DNA from: JBCCAG01 sp050331115
Lineage (GTDB): Bacteria; Cyanobacteriota; Cyanobacteriia; CAKZMO01
Length of the DNA stretch: 64,000 bases
NCBI GenBank assembly: GCA_050331115.1
Contig: JBHJHD010000059.1
Location: forward strand, 14,198-78,197
Reading direction: 5' to 3'
Shown one piece after another: positions 43,821 through 53,101 of the stretch. Positions within the stretch are counted from its first letter, which is position 1. Every line of letters begins with the position of its first letter. A model generated the notes under the pieces. It saw only the letters and a program-made list of their open reading frames with translations. It did not search any database and had not been told where the DNA came from. The position numbers were made by a program, and so were the translations under genes.

Positions 43821-44741
43821 ATGCAGACTATTTCGTATCTCGCGTCAGAGCCCGGCACCACCTGGAACTGGCGCGGTCAGCCTATCTACTATGTGCGGGC
43901 CGGCGCGGCTAACGCATCTCAAACGAGCCGTCCGCCGCTGCTGCTGGTGCATGGCTTCGGGGCCTCCACTGACCACTGGCGCAAAAATATCGCCCAGCTC
44001 AAGGAGACATTTGAGGTGTATGCCATCGACCTACTGGGCTTCGGCCGCTCGGCGAAGCCTAGCCAGGTCTATAGCGGTGACGTCTGGCGCGACCAGCTCC
44101 ACGACTTTATTGTCGAGGTGGTGGGTCGGCCGGCGGTGCTGGCGGGCAACTCTTTGGGGGGCTATGCCTGCCTGTGCGTGGCGGCCCAGCGGCCTGAATC
44201 GGCGGCGGGGCTCGTCCTCCTCAACAGCGCCGGCCCGTTTGGCGATGCGGCCCCCGTTGCTAAGAGCCCGATGACCGAGGCTTGGGGCAGCCTAGTTCGA
44301 GGGGTGCTGCGTCAGCCTTGGGCTAGCTTTCTGCTGTTTCAGTACGTGCGTCAGCGCGCCACAATTCGCCGGACGCTGCAGCAGGTGTATGTGGACCAGA
44401 GCGCCATTACCGACCAGCTGATCGAGGACATTTATCGCCCCTCTTGCGATCCGGGGGCACCGCAGGTGTTCGCCTCGGTGTTCAGCTCACCCCAGGGCGA
44501 GACGGTCGATGTGCTGCTGCGGCAGATGCGCTGTCCGCTGCTGATGCTGTGGGGCGAGGGAGACCCCTGGATTCGGGCGCGGGCGCGCAGCGCTAAGTTT
44601 CGGGAGGCGCGGCCCGATCTGACGGAGCATTTTTTAGGGGCGGGGCACTGCCCCCACGACGAGGTGCCGGAGCAAGTCAACCGGCTGCTGACGGGGTGGG
44701 TGCTGGAGGCCTGTGTCCCCGACGGAGTAGAGATCCCGTAG
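43821..44741 (+). CDS. Alpha/beta fold hydrolase
   Basis: The 306-residue hydrolase shows the oxyanion-hole motif LLLVHGFGAS near 48, the nucleophile elbow AGNSLGGYA with Ser about 114, an Asp in LWGEGDPWI near 255 and the catalytic His in GAGHCPHDEVPEQVN near 283. The sequence type (W.W.G..I.Y near the start, DLLGFGRSAKP) matches the cyanobacterial/plastid hydrolases related to pheophytinase and epoxide hydrolase-like enzymes. The substrate is unknown. The start at ATG 43821 gives the conserved MQTISYLA lead; no membrane helix is present. It is divergent from the membrane-protein gene. Confidence 0.9.
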   Translation: MQTISYLASEPGTTWNWRGQPIYYVRAGAANASQTSRPPLLLVHGFGASTDHWRKNIAQLKETFEVYAIDLLGFGRSAKPSQVYSGDVWRDQLHDFIVEVVGRPAVLAGNSLGGYACLCVAAQRPESAAGLVLLNSAGPFGDAAPVAKSPMTEAWGSLVRGVLRQPWASFLLFQYVRQRATIRRTLQQVYVDQSAITDQLIEDIYRPSCDPGAPQVFASVFSSPQGETVDVLLRQMRCPLLMLWGEGDPWIRARARSAKFREARPDLTEHFLGAGHCPHDEVPEQVNRLLTGWVLEACVPDGVEIP

Positions 44742-44836
44742 CGTTAATAACGCACTAAAATCATGGTGAGCGATCGCTCGATAACGAAGATTACCCGATA
44801 AACGGTGCGTTGGCCTAGCGACAACACGCCCTACCG

Positions 44837-45946
44837 CTAGGCCAATGCTCCCCCCTTCACCGTCAACACCTGGGAGGACTGCAGCCACTGAGCATCGAAG
44901 GCCCCCAGATGCGTCGTGGTAATAATTGTCTGAAAGCGCTCCTGGATGGCGTCCAAAAGCTGGTTTTGCCGGGTCAAATCGAGCTCGGCCAGCACGTCAT
45001 CCAGCAGCAGCAGCGGCGGCTCCCCCACCACGGTTTCAATTAGCATCAGCTCTGCCAGCTTTAGGGATAGCACTAGGGTGCGCTGCTGGCCTTGGGAGCC
45101 GTACTGGCGGGCAAGAGTGTCGTTGATAATGAACTCGACATCGTCGCGGTGGGGGCCCACCAGCGAGGTACCTTGGTGGGTTTCGGCGATCGCCCGCGTC
45201 TGAATTTTCTCCAAAAACGCCTGCTGGATGAGGTGAGGGTCATCCTCGGCGGCGGCAACGTTAGGGCTGTAGTCGATGGTGAGGACTTCGGTGCCGTGGC
45301 TGATAGCCTGATGCCACTGCTGAGCGATGGGGGTGAGTCGGTGCAGCACGCGGCTGCGGCGGCGAATGACGCGGGTGCCCGCGGCGGCGAGCTGGGCATC
45401 CCAAAGGGCCATTTGCGACGCCCCGTCGGCTGAGACTCCCGCCGACTGCTTCAGCAGGGCGTTGCGCTGCCGCAAAATTTGGTGATACTGCTGCAGGATG
45501 TAGGCGTAGACGGGCTCTAGCTGCATCAGCAAGCCGTCTAGCCAGCGCCGCCGACCGCTGGGGCTACCCCGCACTAAGTCGAGGTCGAGGCTAGAAAACT
45601 GCACGGCGTTCATCAGCGGCAGAAAGTCGAGCTGTCGCCTCAGGGTCTCGCCGTTGACTGCGACAGTGCGCCGACCGCTTTTACGCAGGGTCATGCTCAG
45701 GCCAACGGGGCCGCTATCGCGCTTTAGTCGCGCCTCGATGCGGCCAGCGGTGGTACTGTCTTGCACCAGCTCCCGATCGCGCAGCGCCCGGTGCGATCGC
45801 AGACTGGCCAGCAGCTCTACCGCCTCCAGCAGGTTAGATTTTCCCTGAGCGTTATCGCCTACCACAATGGTCTTGGGCGCGCTGAACGACACCAGCTGAT
45901 CAGCGTAGTTGCGGAACTGATGCAGGTGCAGTAACTCCAGGTACAT
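44837..45946 (-). CDS. recF: DNA replication and repair protein RecF
   Basis: The 369-residue SMC-like ATPase loads RecA at gaps. It has Walker A GDNAQGKSNLLEAVELLA near residue 32, the signature region TSLVGPHRDDVEF near 260, and Walker B with D-loop PPLLLLDDVLAELD near 312. The N-terminus MYLELLHLHQFRNYADQLV is the RecF start. It is not next to dnaA, dnaN or gyrB here. A long helical middle (about 100-240) is normal for RecF. Confidence 0.97.
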   Translation of the reverse strand: MYLELLHLHQFRNYADQLVSFSAPKTIVVGDNAQGKSNLLEAVELLASLRSHRALRDRELVQDSTTAGRIEARLKRDSGPVGLSMTLRKSGRRTVAVNGETLRRQLDFLPLMNAVQFSSLDLDLVRGSPSGRRRWLDGLLMQLEPVYAYILQQYHQILRQRNALLKQSAGVSADGASQMALWDAQLAAAGTRVIRRRSRVLHRLTPIAQQWHQAISHGTEVLTIDYSPNVAAAEDDPHLIQQAFLEKIQTRAIAETHQGTSLVGPHRDDVEFIINDTLARQYGSQGQQRTLVLSLKLAELMLIETVVGEPPLLLLDDVLAELDLTRQNQLLDAIQERFQTIITTTHLGAFDAQWLQSSQVLTVKGGALA

Positions 45947-46187
45947 AGAACGGGGTAGAGGGGTTGACGCGGCAGCTGCTAGGGGCGCTTTGTAGCGAGC
46001 TTGTGGGAGTAAGATTGCTGCTGCCTATCTTACCGTCAGCGTCGCCCTGTGTCCTAAAGCGACCCTGCGAGCGTACCGGCTTCAAAGGGTTTCGAGGTAA
46101 GATTGGAGGCCTGAAGATTTTAGACGCGATCGCCCCGCAGACAAATTTGGCGAACCGGAAGATTTTATATCGGACAAGGACTACCCC

Positions 46188-47249
46188 ATGGACATGACGG
46201 CGTTAGTATTACTCGTTGCCGGGCTGGCGCTGTTGGTTGTGGGGGCGGAGGTGCTGGTGCGGGGTGCGTCTCGCATTGCCGTGCTGCTGCGGATTTCCCC
46301 CTTAATTATTGGCCTAACAATCGTCGCCTATGGTACCAGCGCCCCGGAGATGGCGGTGAGTATCCAGTCCAACCTTGCCGGAGAGGCAGGTATCTCGGTG
46401 GGCAACGTGGTGGGCAGCAACATCGTCAACGTGCTGCTGATCCTGGGTATTTCGTCGGTGGTCGTGCCGCTGGTGGTCGCGCAGCAGCTCATCCGGCTAG
46501 ACGTGCCGATCATGATCGGAGTGTCGGTACTGCTGCCGTTTCTGGCTTTAGATGGAAATCTGGGTAGGCTAGACGGCGGGCTGCTGTTCTTCGGAGCAGT
46601 GGTCTACACCTGGTTTTTATTCCGGGAGGGGCGGGAAGAAGATTTAGAGGCGGATGCGGCGGTGGGCACCTCGCGATCGCTGCGTCCTTGGGTGGTGAAC
46701 GTGGCCCTGGTGCTGGTAGGGATGGCGATGCTGACCTTGGGGTCGGATTGGCTGGTGAAAGGGGCAATTACTATGGCTCGGGCCATTGGGGTAAGTAACT
46801 TTGTTATTGGCCTGACGGTGGTGGCCCTGGGAACGTCGCTGCCAGAGTTGGTGACCTCAGTGGTGGCGAGCCTCAAAGGGGAGCGAGACATGGCGGTGGG
46901 TAACGTGGTGGGCAGCAATATTTTCAATATTTTGGCGGTGCTGGGGGTGGCGAGCCTCGTGTCGCCCGGCGGCATCGACGTATCTCCGGCGGCGCTCAAT
47001 TTCGACATTCCGGTGATGATTGCGGTGGCGATCGCCTGCCTACCCATTTTCTTTTCGGGAAACGTGATTTCTCGCTGGGAGGGCTGGCTGTTCTTGGCCT
47101 ACTATGCGGCCTATACGACCTATCTGATTCTTAAAGCGACGGACCATGACGCGCTGCCGATTTTTAGCACAGTGCTGATCGGGTTTGTGATCCCGCTGAC
47201 GGTGGTGACGCTGGCGACGATTGCCTGGCGTTCGCGAAAGCGGGTGTAG
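46188..47249 (+). CDS. Calcium/sodium antiporter (CaCA superfamily)
   Basis: The 353-residue protein has ten hydrophobic helices arranged as two inverted halves, each with an alpha repeat: GTSAPEMAVSIQSNLAGEAG with SVGNVVGSNIVNVLLILG (about 47-87), and GTSLPELVTSVVASLKGERD with AVGNVVGSNIFNILAVLG (about 212-255). The acidic residues of both GTS.PE motifs, which bind the cation, are present. The relationship is to the YrbG/K+-independent branch exporting Ca2+ or exchanging Na+. It is probably in the plasma membrane. No neighbour suggests co-transcription. Confidence 0.94.
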   Translation: MDMTALVLLVAGLALLVVGAEVLVRGASRIAVLLRISPLIIGLTIVAYGTSAPEMAVSIQSNLAGEAGISVGNVVGSNIVNVLLILGISSVVVPLVVAQQLIRLDVPIMIGVSVLLPFLALDGNLGRLDGGLLFFGAVVYTWFLFREGREEDLEADAAVGTSRSLRPWVVNVALVLVGMAMLTLGSDWLVKGAITMARAIGVSNFVIGLTVVALGTSLPELVTSVVASLKGERDMAVGNVVGSNIFNILAVLGVASLVSPGGIDVSPAALNFDIPVMIAVAIACLPIFFSGNVISRWEGWLFLAYYAAYTTYLILKATDHDALPIFSTVLIGFVIPLTVVTLATIAWRSRKRV

Positions 47250-47552
47250 CAGCTGGCTACCTGACACGTCTTTTCTGACTGAGGCTTTTGGCGCTGTGGT
47301 GTGGTTGAACTTACGAAGCCCAACACAGCTGAGCTGGTCTAAGGCTGATTGGGTTCGGTGCGCCACTGAGCCTCCGGCGATCGCCAATATTCTCCCCGCT
47401 CCCGCTGCATCATCTGATAGCCAATGAACTTTTGCCAAAATTCTGCCGCTGCCCTTGAGCAAAAGTTCCGCGCCCCTTCGCCAAGTGACTGTCCTGCTTT
47501 TCCAGCTGCCGCAGCCGTTAAAATCGTAGGAACTTCACCCCCGTGAACTACC

Positions 47553-47936
47553 ATGAACTGGTTGCTCAAACTGCTGCTCGTTAGCCTGCTCCTGCATGGA
47601 TTCCCCGCGCCAGCCGCCGCTTCAGAGGTCCCCATGATTTCCCAAACTTCCCCAAACGACCCCAGTCGCCTGAGCGACTCCGAAATCGCTGCCAGGCTGC
47701 AGTCTCTCCCCGACTGGACCACCGACGGCGAAACCCTGTTCCAGACCCGTACCTTTTCAGATTTTGTGGAAGCGATCGCCTTTGTCAACAGCCTTGTAGA
47801 ACCGGCCGAAGAGCTCGGCCACCACCCCGACATCACCATCAGCTATAGCCAGGTGTCGCTGGCGCTGACGACCCACGACGCCGGCGGCTTGACCGATTTG
47901 GACTTCAGGCTGGCTGCAATCATTTCCCGGCTTTAA
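47553..47936 (+). CDS. 4a-hydroxytetrahydrobiopterin dehydratase (PCD) with N-terminal leader
   Basis: The 127-residue protein has the pterin-4a-carbinolamine dehydratase fold: LSDSEIAARLQSLPDWTTDG, then ELGHHPDITISYSQVSLAL with His90-His91-Pro92, and TTHDAGGLTDLDFRLA with His108. These histidines and the Pro form the active site. The first 25 residues (MNWLLKLLLVSLLLHGFPAP...) look like a cleavable signal peptide with an A-A-A-S end, unusual for this cytoplasmic enzyme. An internal ATG at 47634 with AGAGGT just upstream would give a normal-length cytoplasmic form. No pterin-dependent hydroxylase is nearby; folE is 4 kb downstream. Confidence 0.88.
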   Translation: MNWLLKLLLVSLLLHGFPAPAAASEVPMISQTSPNDPSRLSDSEIAARLQSLPDWTTDGETLFQTRTFSDFVEAIAFVNSLVEPAEELGHHPDITISYSQVSLALTTHDAGGLTDLDFRLAAIISRL

Positions 47937-47963
47937 TTTCCAATTCCAAGGACAATACCGCTA

Positions 47964-49661
47964 ATGCCCGATCCACTGCTCCAGGTTAAAAACATAGAGG
48001 TCACCTACCGTCAAATCGAGCAGGCTTCACCTAGCGCTAATGGCGCGACCGAGAGTGATTCCGCGTCCGACGGCCTAGAACGTCTAAGAGACCCACGAGC
48101 CCTCAAGCAGGTGTCCCTCATCCTCAACAAAGGCGATCGCATCGGGCTGGTGGGTGAGTCGGGCTGCGGCAAATCTACCCTGGGGCGCGCCATCATGCGC
48201 CTGCTCCCCCCTTCGACCCAAGTGGCCGGCCAGGTAATCTTCAACGGTGAATCGGTGCTCGATTTCTCCCCCCGGCGGCTGCGCCAGTTTCGCGGCGAAG
48301 CCGTTGCCCTCGTGTTTCAGGACCCGATGACCCGGCTCAACCCCTTGATGACCGTGGGCGACCACTGCCTAGAGACCCTCAAAGCCCACGAGCCCCATCA
48401 CTCGGGCCAGGGCGCTAGAGCGCGCGTTAGGGCGACGCTAGAGGCGGTGCGCATCCCCGCCGATCGCTGGAGCCAGTACCCCCACGAATTTAGCGGCGGC
48501 ATGCGCCAGCGGGTGGCCATTGCCCTAGCCCTGTTGCTCAACCCCAAGCTAATTGTGGCCGACGAGCCCACCACGAGCCTCGACGTCACCGTCGCTGCCG
48601 AAATCCTAGAGGAGCTGGTGCGGCTGTGCCGGGAGCGGGAAATGGCCCTGGTGCTGATCTCCCACGATCTGTCCTTAGTGGCTGAATACTGCGATCGTAT
48701 TGCCGTCATGCTGGGAGGAGAAGTGGTGGAAGCCGGCAACGCTCAGCAGGTGCTGCGACAGCCCCAGCACCCCTACACGCGATCGCTGCGGGACGCCGCC
48801 GCGCGTCTGCAGGCCGATGCCGAGGTCCGGACTAGCCCGCCCGAAGCCGCTGCGCCGCTGCTCGAAGTCAAAGACCTGGTGCAGCACTACGCCCTCACCC
48901 AGCCCCTGCTGGCTCGGTTCACCGGGCAGCGCGCCGTTGTCAAGGCTGTCGATGGCGTCAGCCTTACCCTCAATCAGGGCGAAATCTTGGGCCTAGTGGG
49001 CGAATCGGGCTGCGGCAAAAGCACCCTATCCCGCGCCATCCTGCAGCTGGTGCGCCCGACTTCGGGCAGCGTCCGCTTCCAGGGTCAGGAGCTGACCGAG
49101 CTGCCCCACGCTGAGCTGCGGCATCTGCGGCGGCACCTACAGATGATCTTTCAAGATCCCCACGCTTGCCTTAACCCTTCAATGACCATCGGACGGGCGA
49201 TCGCCGAGCCCCTGCTGATTCACGGCATGGCGGACGATAAAGCCGCTACTAAAAGCGCCGTGATGCGACTGTTGGCGCGGGTGGGGCTAACGCCGGGCTC
49301 TGCTTTCTATACTCGCTATCCCCGCGAGCTGTCGGGGGGGCAGCAGCAGCGGGTTGCGATCGCCCGCGCCCTGATCACCCAGCCTAAGCTGCTGATCTGC
49401 GATGAGCCGGTCAGCATGCTCGACGCCAGTATTCAAACCCAAATTTTAGAGCTGATGCTGGCGCTAAAAGCTGAATTCAACCTCACCTACCTATTTATCA
49501 CCCACGATCTGTGGGTGGCACGGTTCTTTTGCGATCGCATCGCCGTTATGCAAGCCGGGCGAATTGTGGAATCGGGTCCGGCGGGGCAGTTGTTCAATGC
49601 GCCGCGGCACGCCTATACTCAAAAGTTACTGGGATCTGCCCCAAAGCTGGTGCTTCGGTAA
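47964..49661 (+). CDS. Fused dual-ATPase ABC transporter protein (DppD-DppF / YejF type)
   Basis: The 565-residue protein contains two complete ABC ATPase domains. Domain 1 (about 1-270) has Walker A GESGCGKSTLGRA, the signature FSGGMRQRVAIA and Walker B LIVADEPTTSLD. Domain 2 (about 295-565) has GESGCGKSTLSRA, LSGGQQQRVAIA and LLICDEPVSMLD. After each ATPase the oligopeptide-type C-terminal ending is present (HPYTRSLRDAA, HAYTQKLLGSAPKL). Such fusions power uptake of peptides, nickel or microcins. No cognate permease or binding protein is adjacent, so the transported substrate is open. A short Ser/Asn-rich insert follows residue 20. Confidence 0.93.
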   Translation: MPDPLLQVKNIEVTYRQIEQASPSANGATESDSASDGLERLRDPRALKQVSLILNKGDRIGLVGESGCGKSTLGRAIMRLLPPSTQVAGQVIFNGESVLDFSPRRLRQFRGEAVALVFQDPMTRLNPLMTVGDHCLETLKAHEPHHSGQGARARVRATLEAVRIPADRWSQYPHEFSGGMRQRVAIALALLLNPKLIVADEPTTSLDVTVAAEILEELVRLCREREMALVLISHDLSLVAEYCDRIAVMLGGEVVEAGNAQQVLRQPQHPYTRSLRDAAARLQADAEVRTSPPEAAAPLLEVKDLVQHYALTQPLLARFTGQRAVVKAVDGVSLTLNQGEILGLVGESGCGKSTLSRAILQLVRPTSGSVRFQGQELTELPHAELRHLRRHLQMIFQDPHACLNPSMTIGRAIAEPLLIHGMADDKAATKSAVMRLLARVGLTPGSAFYTRYPRELSGGQQQRVAIARALITQPKLLICDEPVSMLDASIQTQILELMLALKAEFNLTYLFITHDLWVARFFCDRIAVMQAGRIVESGPAGQLFNAPRHAYTQKLLGSAPKLVLR

Positions 49662-49675
49662 ATTGATTAGACTGG

Positions 49676-49687
49676 AAGCACGTGCTT
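49676..49687. promoter_or_regulatory. 12-bp perfect palindrome upstream of accA
   Basis: AAGCACGTGCTT lies between the ABC ATPase stop and the accA start. It could be an operator or part of a weak terminator; the sequence alone does not decide. Confidence 0.3.
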
Positions 49688-49802
49688 TAGTATTGGCCTA
49701 GAAGCTTGCGCTTTGGCAACTGGTCTAGCTTCAGCATTTCAGTTTTGGCACTCCAGTTTTGATATTTTTGATATTGTTGACCTCACGCTACCCCGCGCCG
49801 CC

Positions 49803-50786
49803 ATGGCTATAACGGAACGCAAACCGATTCTGCTGGACTTTGAGAAGCCGCTAGTCGATCTAGAAAAGCGGATTTTTCAAATTCGCGAGCTGGCGGACGA
49901 AAACAACGTCGACGTCTCTGAAGAGATCGCTCAGCTTGAGTCCCGGGCCAATCAGCTGCGGCAGGAAATTTTTAGCAGCCTCACCCCGTCCCAGCGCCTG
50001 CAGGTGGCGCGCCATCCCCGCAGACCTAGTGCGCTCGACTACATCCAGGCCATTAGCGACGAGTGGATCGAGCTGCACGGCGATCGCGCTACGGGCGTAG
50101 ATGACCCGGCACTGGTGGGGGGCATTGGCCGCGTTGACGGTCGTCCAATCATGATGCTGGGCCATCAAAAGGGCCGCGACACCAAAGACAATGTGGCCCG
50201 CAACTTTGGCATGGCCTCCCCCGGCGGCTACCGCAAGGCCATGCGGCTGATGAACCACGCCGACCGCTTCGGCATGCCTATCTTCACCTTTATTGACACG
50301 CCCGGAGCCTGGGCTGGCCTAGAGGCTGAGCGCCTAGGTCAGGGGGAAGCTATAGCCTACAACCTGCGGGAGATGTTCCGGCTCGAGGTGCCGATTATCT
50401 GCACCGTTATTGGCGAGGGCGGGTCGGGCGGCGCGCTGGGCATTGGCGTAGGCGATCGACTGATGATGTTTGAGCACTCAGTTTATACCGTGGCGAGTCC
50501 TGAGGCCTGCGCCGCCATCCTGTGGAAAGACGCTGGGCGAGCGGCGGAGGCGGCCGAAGCGCTCAAAATTACCGCTGTAGATTTAGGAGAGCTCGATATT
50601 CTCGATGAATGCTTGCCCGAGCCCACTGGCGGAGCCCACGCTGCGCCCGTTCAGGCCGCCAATATTCTAAAGCAAGCCCTGATCCGAAGCTTAGCGGTGC
50701 TCGACCAGATGAACCCTGCTCAGCGGCGAGAAGAGCGTTACCAGAAGTTTCGCCGCATTGGTCGATTTGCTGAGATGCCGGATTAA
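49803..50786 (+). CDS. accA: Acetyl-CoA carboxylase carboxyltransferase subunit alpha
   Basis: The 327-residue subunit forms, with AccD, the carboxyltransferase that makes malonyl-CoA, the first step of fatty acid synthesis. Sequence hallmarks are LDFEKPLVDLEKRIFQIREL at the start, RPSALDYIQAISDEWIELHGDR near 75, GHQKGRDTKDNVARNFGMASPGGYRKAMRLM near 117, and IGEGGSGGALGIGVGDRLMMFEHS near 203. The ATG at 49803 is chosen because it opens the family's conserved MAITERKPILLDFEK; an in-frame ATG at 49713 would add 30 unrelated residues. Other acc subunits are not nearby. Confidence 0.97.
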   Translation: MAITERKPILLDFEKPLVDLEKRIFQIRELADENNVDVSEEIAQLESRANQLRQEIFSSLTPSQRLQVARHPRRPSALDYIQAISDEWIELHGDRATGVDDPALVGGIGRVDGRPIMMLGHQKGRDTKDNVARNFGMASPGGYRKAMRLMNHADRFGMPIFTFIDTPGAWAGLEAERLGQGEAIAYNLREMFRLEVPIICTVIGEGGSGGALGIGVGDRLMMFEHSVYTVASPEACAAILWKDAGRAAEAAEALKITAVDLGELDILDECLPEPTGGAHAAPVQAANILKQALIRSLAVLDQMNPAQRREERYQKFRRIGRFAEMPD

Positions 50787-50933
50787 GGGTTAGGGTCAAT
50801 AATCTGGAGAGACGCGCGATCGCCATCTCCGTCGTCACATTCCATAGCACAGTCTAGAGCGCTGCGCCCTAACCCCCGGTTAGAGTAATAATGCTATGCT
50901 AACCAGGGCACTAACATGGTCAAGCAAAATTAG

Positions 50934-51656
50934 ATGACTGGCTCAGTTCAACAGTGCGCTCTGATTACAGGCGCGAGCAGCGGCATCGGCCGAGCAACGG
51001 CTATAGCGCTGGCGCAGGCCGGCTTTGACTTAGCCCTGGTGAGTCGCTCCAAGGATGCCCTGATGCAGGTGGCCGATGAGTCGCGCACCTATGGCGCGTC
51101 GGCGCAGGTGTTTACCGTCGATTTGTCCCAGCTCGATCAGGTTAAAGCTAGTATTGAAGCTATTGCGCAGCAGCAGGACATCCACGTCCTCGTCAATAAC
51201 GCCGGCATGGGCTATACGGGGGTGCTGCAGGATATCTCACTGGCGGACTGGCAGCGGGTGATGGACCTAAATTTGACCAGCCCGATGCTTTGCATGCAGG
51301 CGATTTTACCCCACATGCGCGATCGCCGCCAAGGTACGATCGTCAATATTGCCTCGATTGCGGGCTATCAGGCGTTTCCCGATTGGGGAGCCTATGGCGT
51401 CAGTAAAGCAGGGTTAATTATGCTCTCCAAGGCGCTAGCGTTGGAGTCACGGGACGACGGCGTGCGGATAGTTACCCTCTCCCCTGGCGCCGTGAACACG
51501 TCCATTTGGGATACCGATACGGTAGAAGCCGATTTTGACCGCTCTAAGATGCTAACGCCTGAGATTGTGGCACAAACTGTGGTTCAAACAGTCACTTTAC
51601 CCCAGCAGGCCGTAATTGAGGATATTAGGATTATGCCTAGCGGTGGAGCCCTCTAA
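50934..51656 (+). CDS. Short-chain dehydrogenase/reductase
   Basis: The 240-residue classical SDR has the NAD(P) motif ITGASSGIGRATAIALA, the structural motif NNAGMG and the catalytic Ser in VNIASIAGYQ. The Tyr/Lys pair is in AYGVSKAGLI near 155-159. The R after the first strand (LALVSRSKDAL) suggests NADPH preference. FabG-like in form, but it does not contain enough marks to call FabG; a cyanobacterial generic reductase is the safer label. It follows accA by about 150 bases on the same strand. Confidence 0.9.
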   Translation: MTGSVQQCALITGASSGIGRATAIALAQAGFDLALVSRSKDALMQVADESRTYGASAQVFTVDLSQLDQVKASIEAIAQQQDIHVLVNNAGMGYTGVLQDISLADWQRVMDLNLTSPMLCMQAILPHMRDRRQGTIVNIASIAGYQAFPDWGAYGVSKAGLIMLSKALALESRDDGVRIVTLSPGAVNTSIWDTDTVEADFDRSKMLTPEIVAQTVVQTVTLPQQAVIEDIRIMPSGGAL

Positions 51657-51772
51657 AAGCAAGGCGCTTCATTACCTTCGGTCTTAGATGACCGCAGGTT
51701 AATCCTATTCTCAGCGCCATCTCAACGCTAGGAGCTACCGTTAATCTTCTTCAACATCACTCACGATTTTCT

Positions 51773-52486
51773 ATGACTACTTCATTTGACGACGCCAATG
51801 AGACAGACCGAAACGGGACTGTTTCTCCCGCTGGGCCAAGCGTACCTCTCACCTCTCGGCCGGATCGCAACACCAGCAACGGTCGCAAGATCACGGTGAA
51901 GTCTCCGGCGGATGACAACAAGACGGACATGATGGATGCCGTGCGATCGCTGCTCGTGGGCGTTGGAGAAGACCCCGAGCGCGAAGGCCTGCTGAAAACC
52001 CCCAAGCGGGTTGCCGAAGCGATGCAGTTTCTCACCAGCGGCTATACCCAATCTCTAGAAGAGCTGGTAAACGGCGCTATTTTTGATGAGGGCCACAGCG
52101 AGATGGTGCTGGTGCGCGACATCACCGCATTTAGCCTTTGCGAGCACCATATGCTGCCGTTTATGGGCAAGGTGCATGTGGCCTACGTCCCCAATCAGCG
52201 CGTGGTCGGCCTGAGCAAGCTGGCCCGCATTGTCGAGATGTATTCCAGGCGGCTGCAGGTGCAGGAGCGCCTTACCCGGCAGATTGCAGAAGCCGTACAG
52301 GAAATCTTAGATCCCCAAGGCGTGGCGGTGGTTATGGAGGCCACCCACATGTGCATGGTCATGCGGGGCGTGCAGAAGCCGGGCTCTTGGACCGTTACTA
52401 GCGCTATGGTCGGCGTCTTTCAAGATGATCAAAAGACGAGAGAGGAGTTTCTCAGCCTTATCAGACATCAGCCGTCGTTTATCTAG
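51773..52486 (+). CDS. folE: GTP cyclohydrolase I
   Basis: The 237-residue enzyme converts GTP to 7,8-dihydroneopterin triphosphate, the first step of folate and pterin synthesis. Zinc and active-site residues are seen in FSLCEHHMLPFMGKVHVAYVPN (Cys, His, His) near 120 and EATHMCMVMRGVQKPGSWT near 203. The N-terminal 45 residues are a disordered Ser/Arg/Asp-rich extension. The next gene's ATG at 52425 would overlap the end of folE by 62 bases in another frame. Cyanobacteria use this pathway for pterin glycosides as well as folate. Confidence 0.96.
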   Translation: MTTSFDDANETDRNGTVSPAGPSVPLTSRPDRNTSNGRKITVKSPADDNKTDMMDAVRSLLVGVGEDPEREGLLKTPKRVAEAMQFLTSGYTQSLEELVNGAIFDEGHSEMVLVRDITAFSLCEHHMLPFMGKVHVAYVPNQRVVGLSKLARIVEMYSRRLQVQERLTRQIAEAVQEILDPQGVAVVMEATHMCMVMRGVQKPGSWTVTSAMVGVFQDDQKTREEFLSLIRHQPSFI

Positions 52487-53063
52487 CTCTACTGGCAGCC
52501 TCGTTCGGACCGCTATGGGGGCTGGCCTTGGGGGGCTGCTGGGGCTGCTCTGCAGTAGCCCAGATGCGATCGCCCAGTCCCTAATAGGGGTGGCTACGCC
52601 CCCCTTAGAGCTTGACCTACTTCAGCCTGACGCCGATCTGTCGGGTCGGGCTGTCGTCACCCGGGACACCGTCGAGGAATCTGAACTAACGCTGCCAAGC
52701 CTGTGGTGGGCCGACCAGCAGCACGGCGGCAAGCTGCTGGAGAATTGGATTGCCTACACGGGAGAGGATGGTGACTCTCCCCGTGTTGATCTGGTGGTCG
52801 ATCGCCAGCTGTGGAGACTCTATTCCTACGTAGAGCGCTATCAGTTTGTTCATCGACTCGGCATTGCGTCTCTGCAGATTGGCTACAGCACCCGCGTTTT
52901 TAATGATCAAGGGGCACTAATTGGGGCCTATCTGTGCAGCGCCCCGCAGGCTGCTGAGGGCGCTGCCCCACCTGCCCTATCCCAGCTAGAGCTCTCCCAG
53001 TTTGACTGCCAAGTCTATATCGATTCTCCAGGCATCGAAACGCCCCAGCTGTTTGGCCTTTAG
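52425..53063 (+). CDS. Probable exported protein of unknown function
   Basis: The 212-residue frame begins MIKRRERSFSALSDISRRLS and reaches a hydrophobic segment at residues 31-51 (MGAGLGGLLGLLCSSPDAIAQSL) that looks like a signal-peptide core with A-I-A-Q end. The rest is a polar domain with WWADQQHGGKLLENWIAYTGE and LVVDRQLWRLYSYVERYQFVHRLG, repeatedly seen in cyanobacterial hypotheticals. No catalytic motif is visible. If ATG 52515 is used the overlap with folE disappears and a shorter leader remains. The start is therefore uncertain. Confidence 0.65.
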   Translation: MIKRRERSFSALSDISRRLSSSTGSLVRTAMGAGLGGLLGLLCSSPDAIAQSLIGVATPPLELDLLQPDADLSGRAVVTRDTVEESELTLPSLWWADQQHGGKLLENWIAYTGEDGDSPRVDLVVDRQLWRLYSYVERYQFVHRLGIASLQIGYSTRVFNDQGALIGAYLCSAPQAAEGAAPPALSQLELSQFDCQVYIDSPGIETPQLFGL

Positions 53064-53101
53064 CCGGCGGCGCTACCGTAGCCTTTGGCAGAGCATTTTC
53101 T

